Assembly: GCF_000265295.1 (NCBI RefSeq)
Contig: NC_018002.1
Span: 1,550,001 to 1,614,000, forward strand
Length of the DNA stretch: 64,000 nucleotides
Direction: 5' to 3'
Source of the DNA: Sulfurospirillum barnesii SES-3
GTDB lineage: Bacteria; Campylobacterota; Campylobacteria; Campylobacterales; Sulfurospirillaceae
The number at the start of each line of letters is the position of its first letter. Position 1 is the stretch's first letter. The translations under genes and the position numbers were made by a program. This document shows, one piece after another, positions 1-8,653 of the stretch. The notes beneath the pieces were generated by a model that ran no database searches, was not told where the DNA came from, and was given only the letters and a program-made list of their open reading frames with translations.

Positions 1-1
1 C

Positions 2-61
2 ATTATTGAAAAACTAGGAAAAACCCTAATTAATGAGGTCTTTCATGAGCCTTCCTTATGA
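2..61 (+). CDS. C-terminal tail of an upstream gene (partial)
   Basis: A frame open from base 2 reaches a TGA at 59-61 and gives a 19-residue tail ending FHEPSL. It overlaps the start of the restriction endonuclease by 17 bases, which suggests translational coupling. Genes in this position are usually the partner DNA methyltransferase, and Sau3AI-type systems pair with a cytosine-5 enzyme. The visible tail carries no diagnostic motif, so that identity is inference from context only. Confidence 0.4.
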   Translation: MIEKLGKTLINEVFHEPSL

Positions 62-1442
62 TATAACCGACAAACAATCCATCATCAATTTTGCTAAAAA
101 GCTTCTTGGTAAGACATTGCGAGACATATGTGACTTAGTTGCACCCAACGCCTCTTTAGATAAAGGAAGTTTTGGAAAGATACTGGAAAAATTTTATTTT
201 CTTTACGAACCCAATTCAGATGCACAACCTGATTTTAAAGAAGCTAAATTAGAGCTAAAATCAACACCTCTAAAACAATTAAAAAAGAAACAATACCGCT
301 CAAAAGAGCGCCTTGTCCTTAACATCATCAACTACATGGATGTTGTTCATCAACATTTTGAGGAGAGTGCATTTTTGAAAAAAAATGCTCACCTACTTCT
401 AATTTTTTACCTACACACGAAAGATACATCTGTGTTAGATTACGTCATTAAACTTGTCGATGAATGGAAGTTTCCTGATGCTGATTTGGAAATCATCAGG
501 CAAGATTGGGAATTTATTCAAAAAAAAATACGAGCTGGTAAAGCCCACGAACTCTCAGAAGGGGATACATTTTATTTAGGTGCATGTTCCAAAGGAGCAA
601 CGGCTCAAACAACACGCCAACAGCCTTATAACACCATTCTTGCAAAACAAAGAGCTTACTCTTTAAAGCAAGGCTATGTGAATCATATCATTGCTTCGTT
701 AGCAAAACACAAAACAGAAGTCTATGGAAAACTCATTACGCAAAGCATATTGCATCAAAAGCCCTCTATTGAGGAGATTGTTATCGAAAGATTTACGCCC
801 TATTACAACCAATCTTTAGAGCAAATTCTTGAGCATTTTGACTTCAAACTCAATCGAAAATCAAAAAATTTCTATGCCAATCTCACCAAAGCAATCTTAA
901 AAATCGACCTTAAACACGCCATTGAAGAATTTGAAAAAGCTGATATTATCGTGAAAACCGTAAGGCTAAAAGAGAACAACTTACCCAAAGAAGATGTCTC
1001 TTTCCCTGCATTTGAATACACACGCCTCCTTGAAGAAACATGGGAAGAGTCCGAGTTTAAAGCCATCTTAGAACATAAATTTTTATTTGTTTTTTTCCAG
1101 TTTGAAAACAATCAATTGTTCCTACGAAAAGTTAAATTTTGGAATATGCCCCATGCTGACATTGAGGCATCGCAAAAGGTTTGGCTTGAAGCTAAGCGTG
1201 TTATTCAAGAAGGAAATATCGTCAAGAAGATTTCTAACAAACGATATTACACTCATTTTCCCAGTAAAAAATTTAGTACCATCGCCCATGTAAGACCTCA
1301 CGCTAAAGATAAAGACGATACATATCCATTACCTACCCTCGACCAACTTACAGATAAAAATAACTATATGAAGCACTCGTTTTGGTTAAATAACCAATAC
1401 ATCAAAGATAAAATCTATCTATTGCCCAAGGAAGTCTTATGA
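45..1442 (+). CDS. Sau3AI/MutH-type type II restriction endonuclease
   Basis: Cuts unmodified DNA at a short palindrome; founding members of the family (Sau3AI) recognise GATC, but the specificity here is not provable from sequence. The N-terminal half carries the MutH-type nuclease signature: an acidic residue in GKILEKF, then D63 and E70-x-K72 in the stretch PDFKEAKLELKSTP. The C-terminal half ends with the family's second conserved region, HVRPHAKDKDDTYPLP followed by SFWLNNQYI. At 465 residues it matches the two-domain, pseudo-dimeric length of Sau3AI (about 490). ATG at 45 is preferred over the in-frame ATG at 33 because GAGG lies 6 bases upstream. It overlaps both neighbours, so it is probably transcribed with the presumed methyltransferase. 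Confidence 0.88.
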   Translation: MSLPYDITDKQSIINFAKKLLGKTLRDICDLVAPNASLDKGSFGKILEKFYFLYEPNSDAQPDFKEAKLELKSTPLKQLKKKQYRSKERLVLNIINYMDVVHQHFEESAFLKKNAHLLLIFYLHTKDTSVLDYVIKLVDEWKFPDADLEIIRQDWEFIQKKIRAGKAHELSEGDTFYLGACSKGATAQTTRQQPYNTILAKQRAYSLKQGYVNHIIASLAKHKTEVYGKLITQSILHQKPSIEEIVIERFTPYYNQSLEQILEHFDFKLNRKSKNFYANLTKAILKIDLKHAIEEFEKADIIVKTVRLKENNLPKEDVSFPAFEYTRLLEETWEESEFKAILEHKFLFVFFQFENNQLFLRKVKFWNMPHADIEASQKVWLEAKRVIQEGNIVKKISNKRYYTHFPSKKFSTIAHVRPHAKDKDDTYPLPTLDQLTDKNNYMKHSFWLNNQYIKDKIYLLPKEVL

Positions 1443-1630
1443 ACGGTAACACCCGCTCTTCCATCACCAAAGGACTCAAAATCAAAATCGTCTTAAAAGC
1501 TGACCAACGCACGGGCAAGCTTATAGAGGGCATTGTTAAAGACATCTTGACCAACTCTCCTACGCATCCGCATGGCATCAAAGTGAGGCTGGAGAGTGGT
1601 GAAGTGGGGCGTGTGAAAGAAGTATTGTGA
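1439..1630 (+). CDS. YwbE-family small protein, copy 1
   Basis: A 63-residue protein of the YwbE family (DUF2196), whose biochemical role is not established. The signature is a basic N-terminal half with IKIVLKADQRTGKL, then VKDILTNS and the C-terminal HPHGIKVRLESGEVGRVKE. It looks like a small beta-barrel (KOW/Tudor-like) fold that could bind nucleic acid, but that is inference. The ATG overlaps the endonuclease stop (ATGA) and its own TGA overlaps the next start, so it is embedded in the operon. A close paralogue with the same C-terminal half lies at 6105-6302 on the other strand. Confidence 0.85.
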   Translation: MNGNTRSSITKGLKIKIVLKADQRTGKLIEGIVKDILTNSPTHPHGIKVRLESGEVGRVKEVL

Positions 1631-2226
1631 ACGCATTTATCTCAGGTTTTAGTCTTGGAATTTCACTTATCTTAGCCATTGGGGCGCAGAATGCTTTTGT
1701 GCTCAAACAAGGCATTAAAAAAGAGCATGTGTTTGTCATTTGCTTTGTCTGTGCGCTTTCTGATGCCATTTTGATTTTTGCAGGGGTTTCGGGTTTTGGG
1801 TATTTGGTGGAGCAGTTTCCTTCCCTTCAAACTTTTGCTCGTTATGGTGGTTTTGCTTTTTTATGTGTTTATGGATTGAAGAGTTTTTACTCGGCGTGGC
1901 GTATGTCGCATGAGCTAAAACCTGAGGGTATCACACCGCCAACGCTTTTAAAAACCATACTCTTAACCCTCGCCTTTACATGGCTAAACCCTCATGTGTA
2001 TCTGGATACCGTCATTTTACTAGGTTCCGTTTCGACTAAATTTGGAGAAAGTGCGCCTTTGTTTGGTTTTGGGGCGATGAGCGCTTCGTTTGTCTTTTTC
2101 TTCTCTTTAGGCTATGGCGCACGGCTTTTGGCACCCTTGTTTAAAAAGCCTCTTGCGTGGAAAATTTTAGATGGGCTTATTGGCATAGTGATGCTCTCTT
2201 TGGCATGGATGCTCTTAGCATTCTAA
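1627..2226 (+). CDS. LysE/ArgO-family amino acid exporter
   Basis: Inner-membrane exporter of basic amino acids (lysine or arginine) or related compounds. The 199-residue length, about six hydrophobic segments, N-terminal LAIGAQNAFVLKQG and central TWLNPHVYLDTV are typical of LysE/ArgO proteins. Translation starts at GTG, overlapping the YwbE stop as GTGA, so the gene is coupled to the restriction locus although no functional link is obvious. The substrate cannot be fixed from sequence; the LNPHVYLDT motif favours the LysE/ArgO branch over RhtB. Confidence 0.85.
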   Translation: MNAFISGFSLGISLILAIGAQNAFVLKQGIKKEHVFVICFVCALSDAILIFAGVSGFGYLVEQFPSLQTFARYGGFAFLCVYGLKSFYSAWRMSHELKPEGITPPTLLKTILLTLAFTWLNPHVYLDTVILLGSVSTKFGESAPLFGFGAMSASFVFFFSLGYGARLLAPLFKKPLAWKILDGLIGIVMLSLAWMLLAF

Positions 2227-2300
2227 GCTTTATGTGCAAAATCTTACAAAATACCTAGTTTTGGACTCTTTATCTCTGTAATTTTTATTTGAATATATTA

Positions 2301-2309
2301 TGCTAGAAT
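2301..2309 (+). promoter_or_regulatory. Extended -10 promoter element
   Basis: TGCTAGAAT is a TGn-extended -10 hexamer with no clear -35, as is common in Campylobacterota. It is about 43 bases upstream of the PhnD-like gene at 2352 and follows the end of the exporter gene, so it probably starts the 2352-5485 transcript. Confidence 0.45.
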
Positions 2310-2351
2310 GAGGCACTTAAAAAAATACATTCCCTAAGAATTGAGATGTGC

Positions 2352-3212
2352 ATGCGTATACAACACCTTCTTTTTTGCTTATTATGCGCTTCCATGCTTT
2401 TAGCAAAAGAGTACACTTTTGCCATTTTCCCCTCCAATACACCTGCAAAAATCACACAAGCACTCACCCCTTTAATGCACTACCTCAGTGAACAAAGTGG
2501 CGATACCTTTCAACTGGTCATTACCAAAGATTACGAAGAACTGGCACAACGTATCAGAGAAAAAAGTGTTGATTTTGCTTGGGTAAATACGAAAAATTTT
2601 GTTCTTCTCAAAGAAGAAATTCCCTCCTTACATTACCTTGTAACCTATTTGGAACACTCTAAAAATGGAGACATTACCCCCTATTATCAGGCGTTTATTA
2701 TTGCGCATAAACCATCCCATATTCAGACTTTAGATGAAGCCAAAGATAAGTATTTTGCCTTTACCGACAAAGATTCCACTTCAGGCTATGCTTATCCTAT
2801 GCTCATTTTTCAAGAACATAACATCAATCCCTACACCTTTTTTAAAAAAATATTTTTTCTTAAAAAACATGATAAAGTCATTGAAGCACTGATGAGTCAC
2901 TCCATTGAAGCAGGAGCTGTTTCGGATGGAACGTATTACAGTGCTTTTGAAAAATACGGCGATGCCTTTACCATTCTAGCACGCTCCAAACCTATTCCAT
3001 TGGATGCCATTGTTGCATCTGAACATATTGGGGCACACGAGAGTGAACGCATTGCGCATATCCTTGAACGTCTTAGCACACACTCCGCATCCACTGAAGC
3101 ACTCAAAGAACATTTAGGATGGGATAGCGCAGGGTTTATGCGAAAAGACAGTGCCTTTTATGAAACGTTTAAACAAACACTCAAAGCATCTACACATGAA
3201 TCTCTACAATAA
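2352..3212 (+). CDS. PhnD-like periplasmic substrate-binding protein 1
   Basis: Periplasmic binding protein of the phosphate/phosphonate/phosphite (PhnD) type. An N-terminal signal peptide (MRIQHLLFCLLCASMLLA) is followed by the mature fold, with the ligand-site stretch FAFTDKDSTSGYAYP near residue 140, where D-S-T-S-G is the family hallmark. ATG at 2352 is chosen because GAG lies 6 bases upstream; an in-frame ATG at 2346 is less well placed. There is no ABC permease or ATPase nearby. Instead the gene overlaps a diguanylate cyclase and is followed by a second PhnD-like protein, so a sensory rather than transport role is likely. Confidence 0.82.
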   Translation: MRIQHLLFCLLCASMLLAKEYTFAIFPSNTPAKITQALTPLMHYLSEQSGDTFQLVITKDYEELAQRIREKSVDFAWVNTKNFVLLKEEIPSLHYLVTYLEHSKNGDITPYYQAFIIAHKPSHIQTLDEAKDKYFAFTDKDSTSGYAYPMLIFQEHNINPYTFFKKIFFLKKHDKVIEALMSHSIEAGAVSDGTYYSAFEKYGDAFTILARSKPIPLDAIVASEHIGAHESERIAHILERLSTHSASTEALKEHLGWDSAGFMRKDSAFYETFKQTLKASTHESLQ

Positions 3213-4674
3213 AGTCCTTTTTCTCTCATTCCTACAACTAGGAACCATCTTTGTATTTGGAATCTACCAAATACAATCTTTATACCTGACACAAAAAAGA
3301 GCCTTTGACCAAAAAAATGTCATGCAAGCAGAAGTCATCCAAAAACGCTTTGAAGAGAAGCAACAAAGCTTACAAAAAACAGCCCATATTCTTATTAACT
3401 CGCAAGAGGTCATCACAGGAATTCTAAGCCACGATACCGATATGCTGTACAATTGGAGCAAACTTTTTCTCTCTTCTACGTCTGAGAAAATTCATTTTAT
3501 GGATTTAGACGGTACGATCATTAGCCGAGGGGAAGCTGAATTTAATTTTGGCGATGATACCTCACAACGCTTTTATGTGCGTCAAGCCCTTCAAAACGAT
3601 ACCTTTTTGGGTATTGACTTCGTGGATGGAGAAGAGTGTTTAATTTATGCAAAACGTGTGAAACAGTATGGGCAAAGACCTATTGGAGTTATTAGTCTTG
3701 CTATTGTCATTGACAATGCCTTTTTGAACACTTTAGTACAAGACACCAGCATGACCATGACCTACACCTCCACCCACCAAACTCTTTCGACTTCAATAGA
3801 ACCATTTTTGCCTCAGGCGCTCTCGTCTTCTTTACATGTAACCTTCCAAACAGGTGGTGCAAAAGATGCTAACTTTAGTATTAGCCCTTCTTCAGAAGAG
3901 GAGCTTTATGCCCTTAAAGAAGCACGTAACACCTTTTTAATCGGCATCTCTTTAGCACTATTGATTCTGATGTTAGCCTTGCATTTTACACTGCTTAAAC
4001 ACTTAAAAGAGCACAAAGCACTCTCTCTCGTCTTGATTGATTTTTACGAAGACCGTCTTAGCATACACGATCTTATGAGAGCCATCAAACATACCTTGCA
4101 TCAACACACCACCCCTGAAATCAAAAAAATTGCAGAAGCCTTGTTTAACATGAGCGAGAAAATAGCACACACACAAACAGCCCTTGAACACTCAAGCACA
4201 ACCGACCAACTCACCGCCCTTGCCAATAGACGCAAAGTTGAAGAATATTTAGAACAAAAAATAGAAGAGAGCAAACGGGGTGCTTTTTTTTCAATTATTA
4301 TGATAGATATTGACCATTTTAAAAACATTAACGACACCTATGGGCATGCGATAGGTGACCATGTTCTTATTCATACCGCACGTCTAATGAGTGCGTCCAT
4401 TCGAGAAAGTGACATGCTGGGGCGTTGGGGTGGAGAGGAGTTTTTACTGATTTTACCCAACACGCCTCTTGATGGGGCATTACGCATTGCTGAACACATC
4501 CGTGCCACCCTACACCAACACACCTTTGAGCACTACCCTGAGTTTTTAAGCATGAGCCTAGGTGTTGCAACACACCAGCCAAACGATACTTCAAAAACCA
4601 TCTTAAAACGTGCCGATAACGCACTCTATAAAGCCAAAAATGGCGGAAGAAATCAGGTACAACATGAAAGTTAA
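3196..4674 (+). CDS. Membrane-bound diguanylate cyclase with periplasmic sensor domain
   Basis: Makes cyclic di-GMP from two GTP. An N-terminal membrane helix (NKVLFLSFLQLGTIFVFGIY) is followed by a periplasmic region of about 215 residues that looks like a CHASE4/Cache sensor (HFMDLDGTIISRG, RFYVRQAL). A second helix near residue 245 and a linker then lead to a C-terminal GGDEF domain. The active site reads GGEEF, and the inhibitory I-site RESD sits 5 residues before it, so the enzyme should be active and product-inhibited. The ATG at 3196 overlaps the end of the upstream PhnD-like gene by 17 bases; earlier in-frame ATGs would overlap further. The two flanking binding proteins probably present a ligand to its sensor domain. 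Confidence 0.88.
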   Translation: MNLYNKVLFLSFLQLGTIFVFGIYQIQSLYLTQKRAFDQKNVMQAEVIQKRFEEKQQSLQKTAHILINSQEVITGILSHDTDMLYNWSKLFLSSTSEKIHFMDLDGTIISRGEAEFNFGDDTSQRFYVRQALQNDTFLGIDFVDGEECLIYAKRVKQYGQRPIGVISLAIVIDNAFLNTLVQDTSMTMTYTSTHQTLSTSIEPFLPQALSSSLHVTFQTGGAKDANFSISPSSEEELYALKEARNTFLIGISLALLILMLALHFTLLKHLKEHKALSLVLIDFYEDRLSIHDLMRAIKHTLHQHTTPEIKKIAEALFNMSEKIAHTQTALEHSSTTDQLTALANRRKVEEYLEQKIEESKRGAFFSIIMIDIDHFKNINDTYGHAIGDHVLIHTARLMSASIRESDMLGRWGGEEFLLILPNTPLDGALRIAEHIRATLHQHTFEHYPEFLSMSLGVATHQPNDTSKTILKRADNALYKAKNGGRNQVQHES

Positions 4675-5485
4675 TTTTTTTCTAAAGATTGCATTTTTTC
4701 TCTGCTTATCCCTGTATGCCCATGCAAAACAAAGCCTTGTGTTTGCAGTCAATCCGTATAAAAATACTGAAGAGTTGCGCACCCAACATGCAGAGCTGAT
4801 TGGCTATCTTGAAAAAGCATTGCAAAGAGAGATTGTTTTTATTGTCTCAAAAGATTATACGCATTTACTCACACTCATTGAGCAGGGCAATGTCGATATT
4901 GCTTCCATTTCGCCCAAACTCTTTGCAACATCTCGTCAAAAAAAGATTCCAACACACTACCTTGCAACCTTTAAAATACAAGACCATCAAGGCAACGCAC
5001 GCTCAAGCTATCGTAGTCTCATCATCACACGCCAAAAAAATTCGCTTCAAACCCTTAACGATGTCAAAGGAAAACGCTTTGGTTTTACCGATGTTGATTC
5101 CACCTCAGGCTATCTCTACCCACGGTTTATGCTCAAACAAGAGGGGATAGACCCTCAAAAAGAGCTTGGTAAAGTTTATTTTCTCAAAAAACACCCAAAA
5201 ATCATGCAGGCACTTTTGGAAAATTCCATTGACGCAGGAGCCATTTACGATGGCATTTACCTAACACTTCCCAAAAGTGAAAAAGAAGAAATTCGTATTC
5301 TTGCCAGCTCAGATGAGATACCTTATGATGTTATGATTGCCTCTAAAGGTGTCGATAAGGCTCTTGTCACTAAAATTCGTGAACTGCTCTTAGCGTTTCA
5401 CTCCACACAATCAGCACCCAATACCATTATGGGATTTGAAGAAAAATCCCTCATTCTTTATGATACCCTTCTTTATTTAGAGTAG
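4664..5485 (+). CDS. PhnD-like periplasmic substrate-binding protein 2
   Basis: A second PhnD-type binding protein, clearly related to the one at 2352. A signal peptide (MKVNFFLKIAFFLCLSLYAHA) precedes the fold, and the ligand-site stretch FGFTDVDSTSGYLYP is nearly the same as in copy 1. The ATG at 4664 has AGGT 5 bases before it and overlaps the cyclase stop by 11 bases. The shared DSTSGY motif but otherwise divergent sequence suggests the two proteins recognise different but related ligands, or are a receptor and a competitor for the same sensor. Phosphonate, phosphite or another oxyanion ligand is possible; none can be assigned. Confidence 0.8.
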   Translation: MKVNFFLKIAFFLCLSLYAHAKQSLVFAVNPYKNTEELRTQHAELIGYLEKALQREIVFIVSKDYTHLLTLIEQGNVDIASISPKLFATSRQKKIPTHYLATFKIQDHQGNARSSYRSLIITRQKNSLQTLNDVKGKRFGFTDVDSTSGYLYPRFMLKQEGIDPQKELGKVYFLKKHPKIMQALLENSIDAGAIYDGIYLTLPKSEKEEIRILASSDEIPYDVMIASKGVDKALVTKIRELLLAFHSTQSAPNTIMGFEEKSLILYDTLLYLE

Positions 5486-5504
5486 CACGCTCTTCTCAAA
5501 GCGC

Positions 5505-6092
5505 TTACTTGCGATGCCCTCGAAAAAAAGAGGAGAACATTGAGTATTTCTGCTCTTCCATGGGAAAACTAGGATCACTTGCATGACGCACATCTTCAAT
5601 GGAATAAACGGCTAGAGGATTGTATTTGCCAATTAAAGAGCGCACTCTCTCAATGTCGGCTCGTTTGATGACGGTAAAAATAACACTGACAATCCCATTA
5701 TTGCCCTCTGCATCAGCAACGGTAACACTGTAACGAAGAGCGCGAAGAGAACGGACAAGCTCATGGGAATCTTTTTTGGTAATAATCCGAATCACCACCA
5801 TCCCAAGTGCCAAACGACTCTCAATAAACATTCCAATGTAATTGCCCAAAGAAAATCCCAGAGCATAGGCGATGTAATTAATGGGATTGGTCAGGTTTGC
5901 CATGACTTTAGAAATAGCCATAAGCCAAATGCTCACCTCAAAAAAACCTAGTATGGGTGCCCAAAGGCGAAGTCCCTTCGAGACAAAAATAATGCGAAGT
6001 GTGCCAATACTCACATCCAGTATACGAGCAAGACAAATGAGCAAAGGAATCCCATACAAACTAAATGCTTCGCTTGCAAAAAATTCGCTCAT
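5505..6092 (-). CDS. DUF2179/DUF5698 membrane protein (UPF0316 family)
   Basis: A 195-residue inner-membrane protein. Three hydrophobic segments fill residues 10-100 (RILDVSIGTLRIIFVSKGLR is typical of UPF0316), followed by a soluble C-terminal DUF2179 ligand-binding-like domain. No function is established; the DUF2179 fold is thought to bind a small ligand. A very strong ribosome site (AGGAGGAGG) precedes the ATG. It lies 12 bases downstream of the second YwbE gene and is probably transcribed with it. Confidence 0.8.
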   Translation of the reverse strand: MSEFFASEAFSLYGIPLLICLARILDVSIGTLRIIFVSKGLRLWAPILGFFEVSIWLMAISKVMANLTNPINYIAYALGFSLGNYIGMFIESRLALGMVVIRIITKKDSHELVRSLRALRYSVTVADAEGNNGIVSVIFTVIKRADIERVRSLIGKYNPLAVYSIEDVRHASDPSFPMEEQKYSMFSSFFRGHRK

Positions 6093-6104
6093 ACCGTCCT
6101 CCTC

Positions 6105-6302
6105 CTAAAGAATAATCTCTTTCACACGTCCGACTTCACCGCTTTCGAGTCGCACTTTGATGCCGTGGGGATGATTGGCAGAATTGGTGAGAATGTCTTT
6201 GACCACACCTTGCGTTAGTTTTCCACTGCGTTGGTCTTCTTTTAAAACAATCAAAACCTTAACACCCTTATGAATGTTGCTTCTGCTTTGCCCTGCGCTC
6301 AT
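6105..6302 (-). CDS. YwbE-family small protein, copy 2
   Basis: A 65-residue paralogue of the gene at 1439. The VKDILTNS block and the stretch HPHGIKVRLESGEVGRVKE are identical in both, while the N-terminal 15 residues differ. At the DNA level the two copies have diverged clearly in third positions, so this is an old duplication rather than a recent repeat. AAAGGA precedes the ATG. Function unknown. Confidence 0.83.
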   Translation of the reverse strand: MSAGQSRSNIHKGVKVLIVLKEDQRSGKLTQGVVKDILTNSANHPHGIKVRLESGEVGRVKEIIL

Positions 6303-6358
6303 TGTTATCCTTTATATGTCTTGGCTCTATTATACACATTTTTCTTTACATGTAAAGC

Positions 6359-8149
6359 TTAACGAAGCCTCATACACAAGGCTAAAAATGCTTCACCGTA
6401 GCGCTCAAACTTCACCTCACCCACACCACTGACTTCCAACATTGCCTCTTTGTCATGAGGAAGTTTTTCAGCCATCTCTTTGAGGGTTTTATCGCTAAAA
6501 ACCACATACGGCGGAATGCCATTTTCTTGAGCAATTTCCAAACGCAAGGCACGTAATTTCTCAAAAATGGAAAGCTCAAACGCTCCTGTAACCACTTTCG
6601 TCGCTTTTTTAGAGACTTTTTTACGCTCTTCCAAACGCTTCGCATGCATGCTTACATGTAAACGCTCTTTGATGATTTGAGCTCCATATTCACTAAGACT
6701 CACCACACGGTATTCGCCAACTTTTAACGCTTCAAGCTCCAAAAGTCTATCGCCAATGCTAAGCCACTGCGCCTTACTTCGCTCTTTCCCAATGCCATAA
6801 ACGGAGAGGTTTTGATGCGCATTTTGCGCTATTTTTTCATTATTTGCACCCATTAAAACATCAATGACGTATTGCAGTCCAAAGCGTTGCCCTGTGCGGT
6901 ACACACAAGAGAGTAGCTTTAATGCCTCGTTTGAGATGTCAACACTCTGCTTTTCACCCTCCACACAGTTATCGCAACGGGTGTTACATGTAAGAATGGT
7001 ATCGTCAAAATAGGTCGCTATTTGTTGATGACGGCACAGCTGAGATGTTGCAAATTTTGCCATAGCTTCTAGCTTTTCATAGGCTACCTTTTGGTACTCC
7101 GAGGCAGGCTGTTCGCTGATGCGTCGTTTGTGCTCCACTATGTCGGAGGCTGAAAAAAGAAGCAAGGTTGAAGCACTCAGACCGTCTCGCCCTGCACGCC
7201 CTATTTCTTGGTAGTAATTTTCAATGGTTTTTGGCAGTGACATGTGCACCACAAAACGAATATTGCTCTTATCAATCCCCATACCAAAGGCGATGGTTGC
7301 AACCACCACGTCAATTTCATCGTTTAAAAAAGCACGGTACGTTTCGTTTTTCTCCTCAGTAGAAAGCCCTGCATGATACGAGCGTGCACGCACTTTGTAC
7401 CCTTCTAAAAACAGCGCCAAACTCTCCGTCTCTTTGCGTGTCAATGTATACACAATACCACTCTCATTTTGAAACGCACTTAAAAAACTCAAAAGTTGCT
7501 CACGCCCGTTGGCATTGCGATAGTCCGCTTTGATGTTTAAATTGTCCCGCTCGACTTTGGCTCGAATGATTAAGGGGTGTGACAATCCGAGCTGATGCAA
7601 AATATCGTGTTCGACAATTTTCGTTGCTGTCGCCGTAAATGCAGCAATGGGAGTACGAGGAAAGTAGTGTTTAAGACGAAAGAGTTGACGGTAATCTTCT
7701 CTAAATTCATGCCCCCACTCGCTCACACAATGCGCCTCGTCAATGACAAAAAAGTTGATGCAAAGGCTCTGTAAGAAGTTTAAAAACGACTCACCCTTTA
7801 AGCGTTCAGGTGCAACGTATAAAAGTTTAAGCTCACCGTTGCGACACGCTTGCATACTCTCTTGTATCTGAGAGGGAGATTGCATGGATGAAATCATCGC
7901 CGCTTTAATGCCAAAGGCAGAGAGTGCGGTGATTTGGTCGTGCATGAGCGCTAAAAGCGGTGAAATCACCACGCTCATGCCCTCCATTACAAGAGAGGGA
8001 AGCTGATAACACAAAGACTTCCCTGCTCCTGTGGGTAAAATCATCATAAGGTCTTTATGCGCTAAAATCGCATTGACAGCCTCTTCTTGATTGGCTCTAA
8101 AGCTGTGGTGCCCAAAGACACGTTGAAGAATATCGTATGTTTTATCCAC
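6359..8149 (-). CDS. recQ: RecQ-type ATP-dependent DNA helicase
   Basis: Unwinds DNA 3'-5' in recombination and replication-fork repair. The helicase core shows motif I (MILPTGAGKSLCYQLP, residues 37-52), DEAH box (FVIDEAHCVSEWGHEFR), motif V (VVATIAFGMGIDKSNIRFV) and motif VI (QEIGRAGRDG). A zinc-binding RQC region (CRHQ...CNTRCDNC) and a C-terminal HRDC domain (LRALRLEIAQENGIPPYVVFSD) follow. The start is a GTG directly after the thioesterase stop, with no good ribosome site, which suggests coupling. Length 596 is normal. Two TTACATGTAA copies lie inside (6652, 6985). Confidence 0.93.
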   Translation of the reverse strand: MDKTYDILQRVFGHHSFRANQEEAVNAILAHKDLMMILPTGAGKSLCYQLPSLVMEGMSVVISPLLALMHDQITALSAFGIKAAMISSMQSPSQIQESMQACRNGELKLLYVAPERLKGESFLNFLQSLCINFFVIDEAHCVSEWGHEFREDYRQLFRLKHYFPRTPIAAFTATATKIVEHDILHQLGLSHPLIIRAKVERDNLNIKADYRNANGREQLLSFLSAFQNESGIVYTLTRKETESLALFLEGYKVRARSYHAGLSTEEKNETYRAFLNDEIDVVVATIAFGMGIDKSNIRFVVHMSLPKTIENYYQEIGRAGRDGLSASTLLLFSASDIVEHKRRISEQPASEYQKVAYEKLEAMAKFATSQLCRHQQIATYFDDTILTCNTRCDNCVEGEKQSVDISNEALKLLSCVYRTGQRFGLQYVIDVLMGANNEKIAQNAHQNLSVYGIGKERSKAQWLSIGDRLLELEALKVGEYRVVSLSEYGAQIIKERLHVSMHAKRLEERKKVSKKATKVVTGAFELSIFEKLRALRLEIAQENGIPPYVVFSDKTLKEMAEKLPHDKEAMLEVSGVGEVKFERYGEAFLALCMRLR

Positions 8150-8653
8150 TTAAAGTTCTATCTCATCTCTATCTTTGCCATCGCTTGCAAACCACTCATC
8201 TTCGATAAAATCACTCTCCACAATCTGTGTGACATTGCGTTTCATATAACGCCCTGAGGCAATAACGGCTACTTCGCCATTAGGGAGTATCAGCTCACCC
8301 GTACCTTCAAAAATACGCCCTTTATCGCTCACGATGCGCCCAATGACTTTAAGCTCTACATCCAAAGGAACAGGCTTTTTATATTTTAAGTTTAACTCTA
8401 GGGTCACACCAAAACTCTCTTGCCCGTAATGCGCCATAATAGCACGCCCAATGGTTTCATCTAAAATGGTCGCTGAAATGCCACCGTGTAAAATGTTTGG
8501 GTAACTTTGCAAATAGGTATGCCCTGTAAAATACCCCACCACTTCCTTGTTTTCGAGTTCATAAAATTTCGTTTTTAAGCCCAAAGGGTTTTCAATGCCA
8601 CACACCAAACAGTTTTTGGAGATGTGCTGTTTGCCTTTTACTTTAAATGTCAC
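8150..8653 (-). CDS. Hotdog-fold thioesterase (PaaI/DUF4442-like)
   Basis: Probably hydrolyses an acyl-CoA thioester. Residues 45-115 show the hotdog pattern of PaaI-like enzymes: PNILHGGISATILDETIGRAIMAH, in which the H-G-G and the downstream acidic residue mark the active site, followed by the KYKKPVPLDVELKVIGRIV strand region. An N-terminal C-x2-C pair (NCLVCGIENPLGLK) is common in this subgroup. Translation starts at GTG, overlapping the upstream stop as GTGA. Substrate unknown. Confidence 0.82.
   Translation of the reverse strand: MTFKVKGKQHISKNCLVCGIENPLGLKTKFYELENKEVVGYFTGHTYLQSYPNILHGGISATILDETIGRAIMAHYGQESFGVTLELNLKYKKPVPLDVELKVIGRIVSDKGRIFEGTGELILPNGEVAVIASGRYMKRNVTQIVESDFIEDEWFASDGKDRDEIEL

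Noticed and set aside
2227-2351. A riboswitch or structured leader before the PhnD-like operon
   Set aside because: The 125-base gap is AT-rich without a convincing stem or recognisable aptamer; only an extended -10 element is supported.
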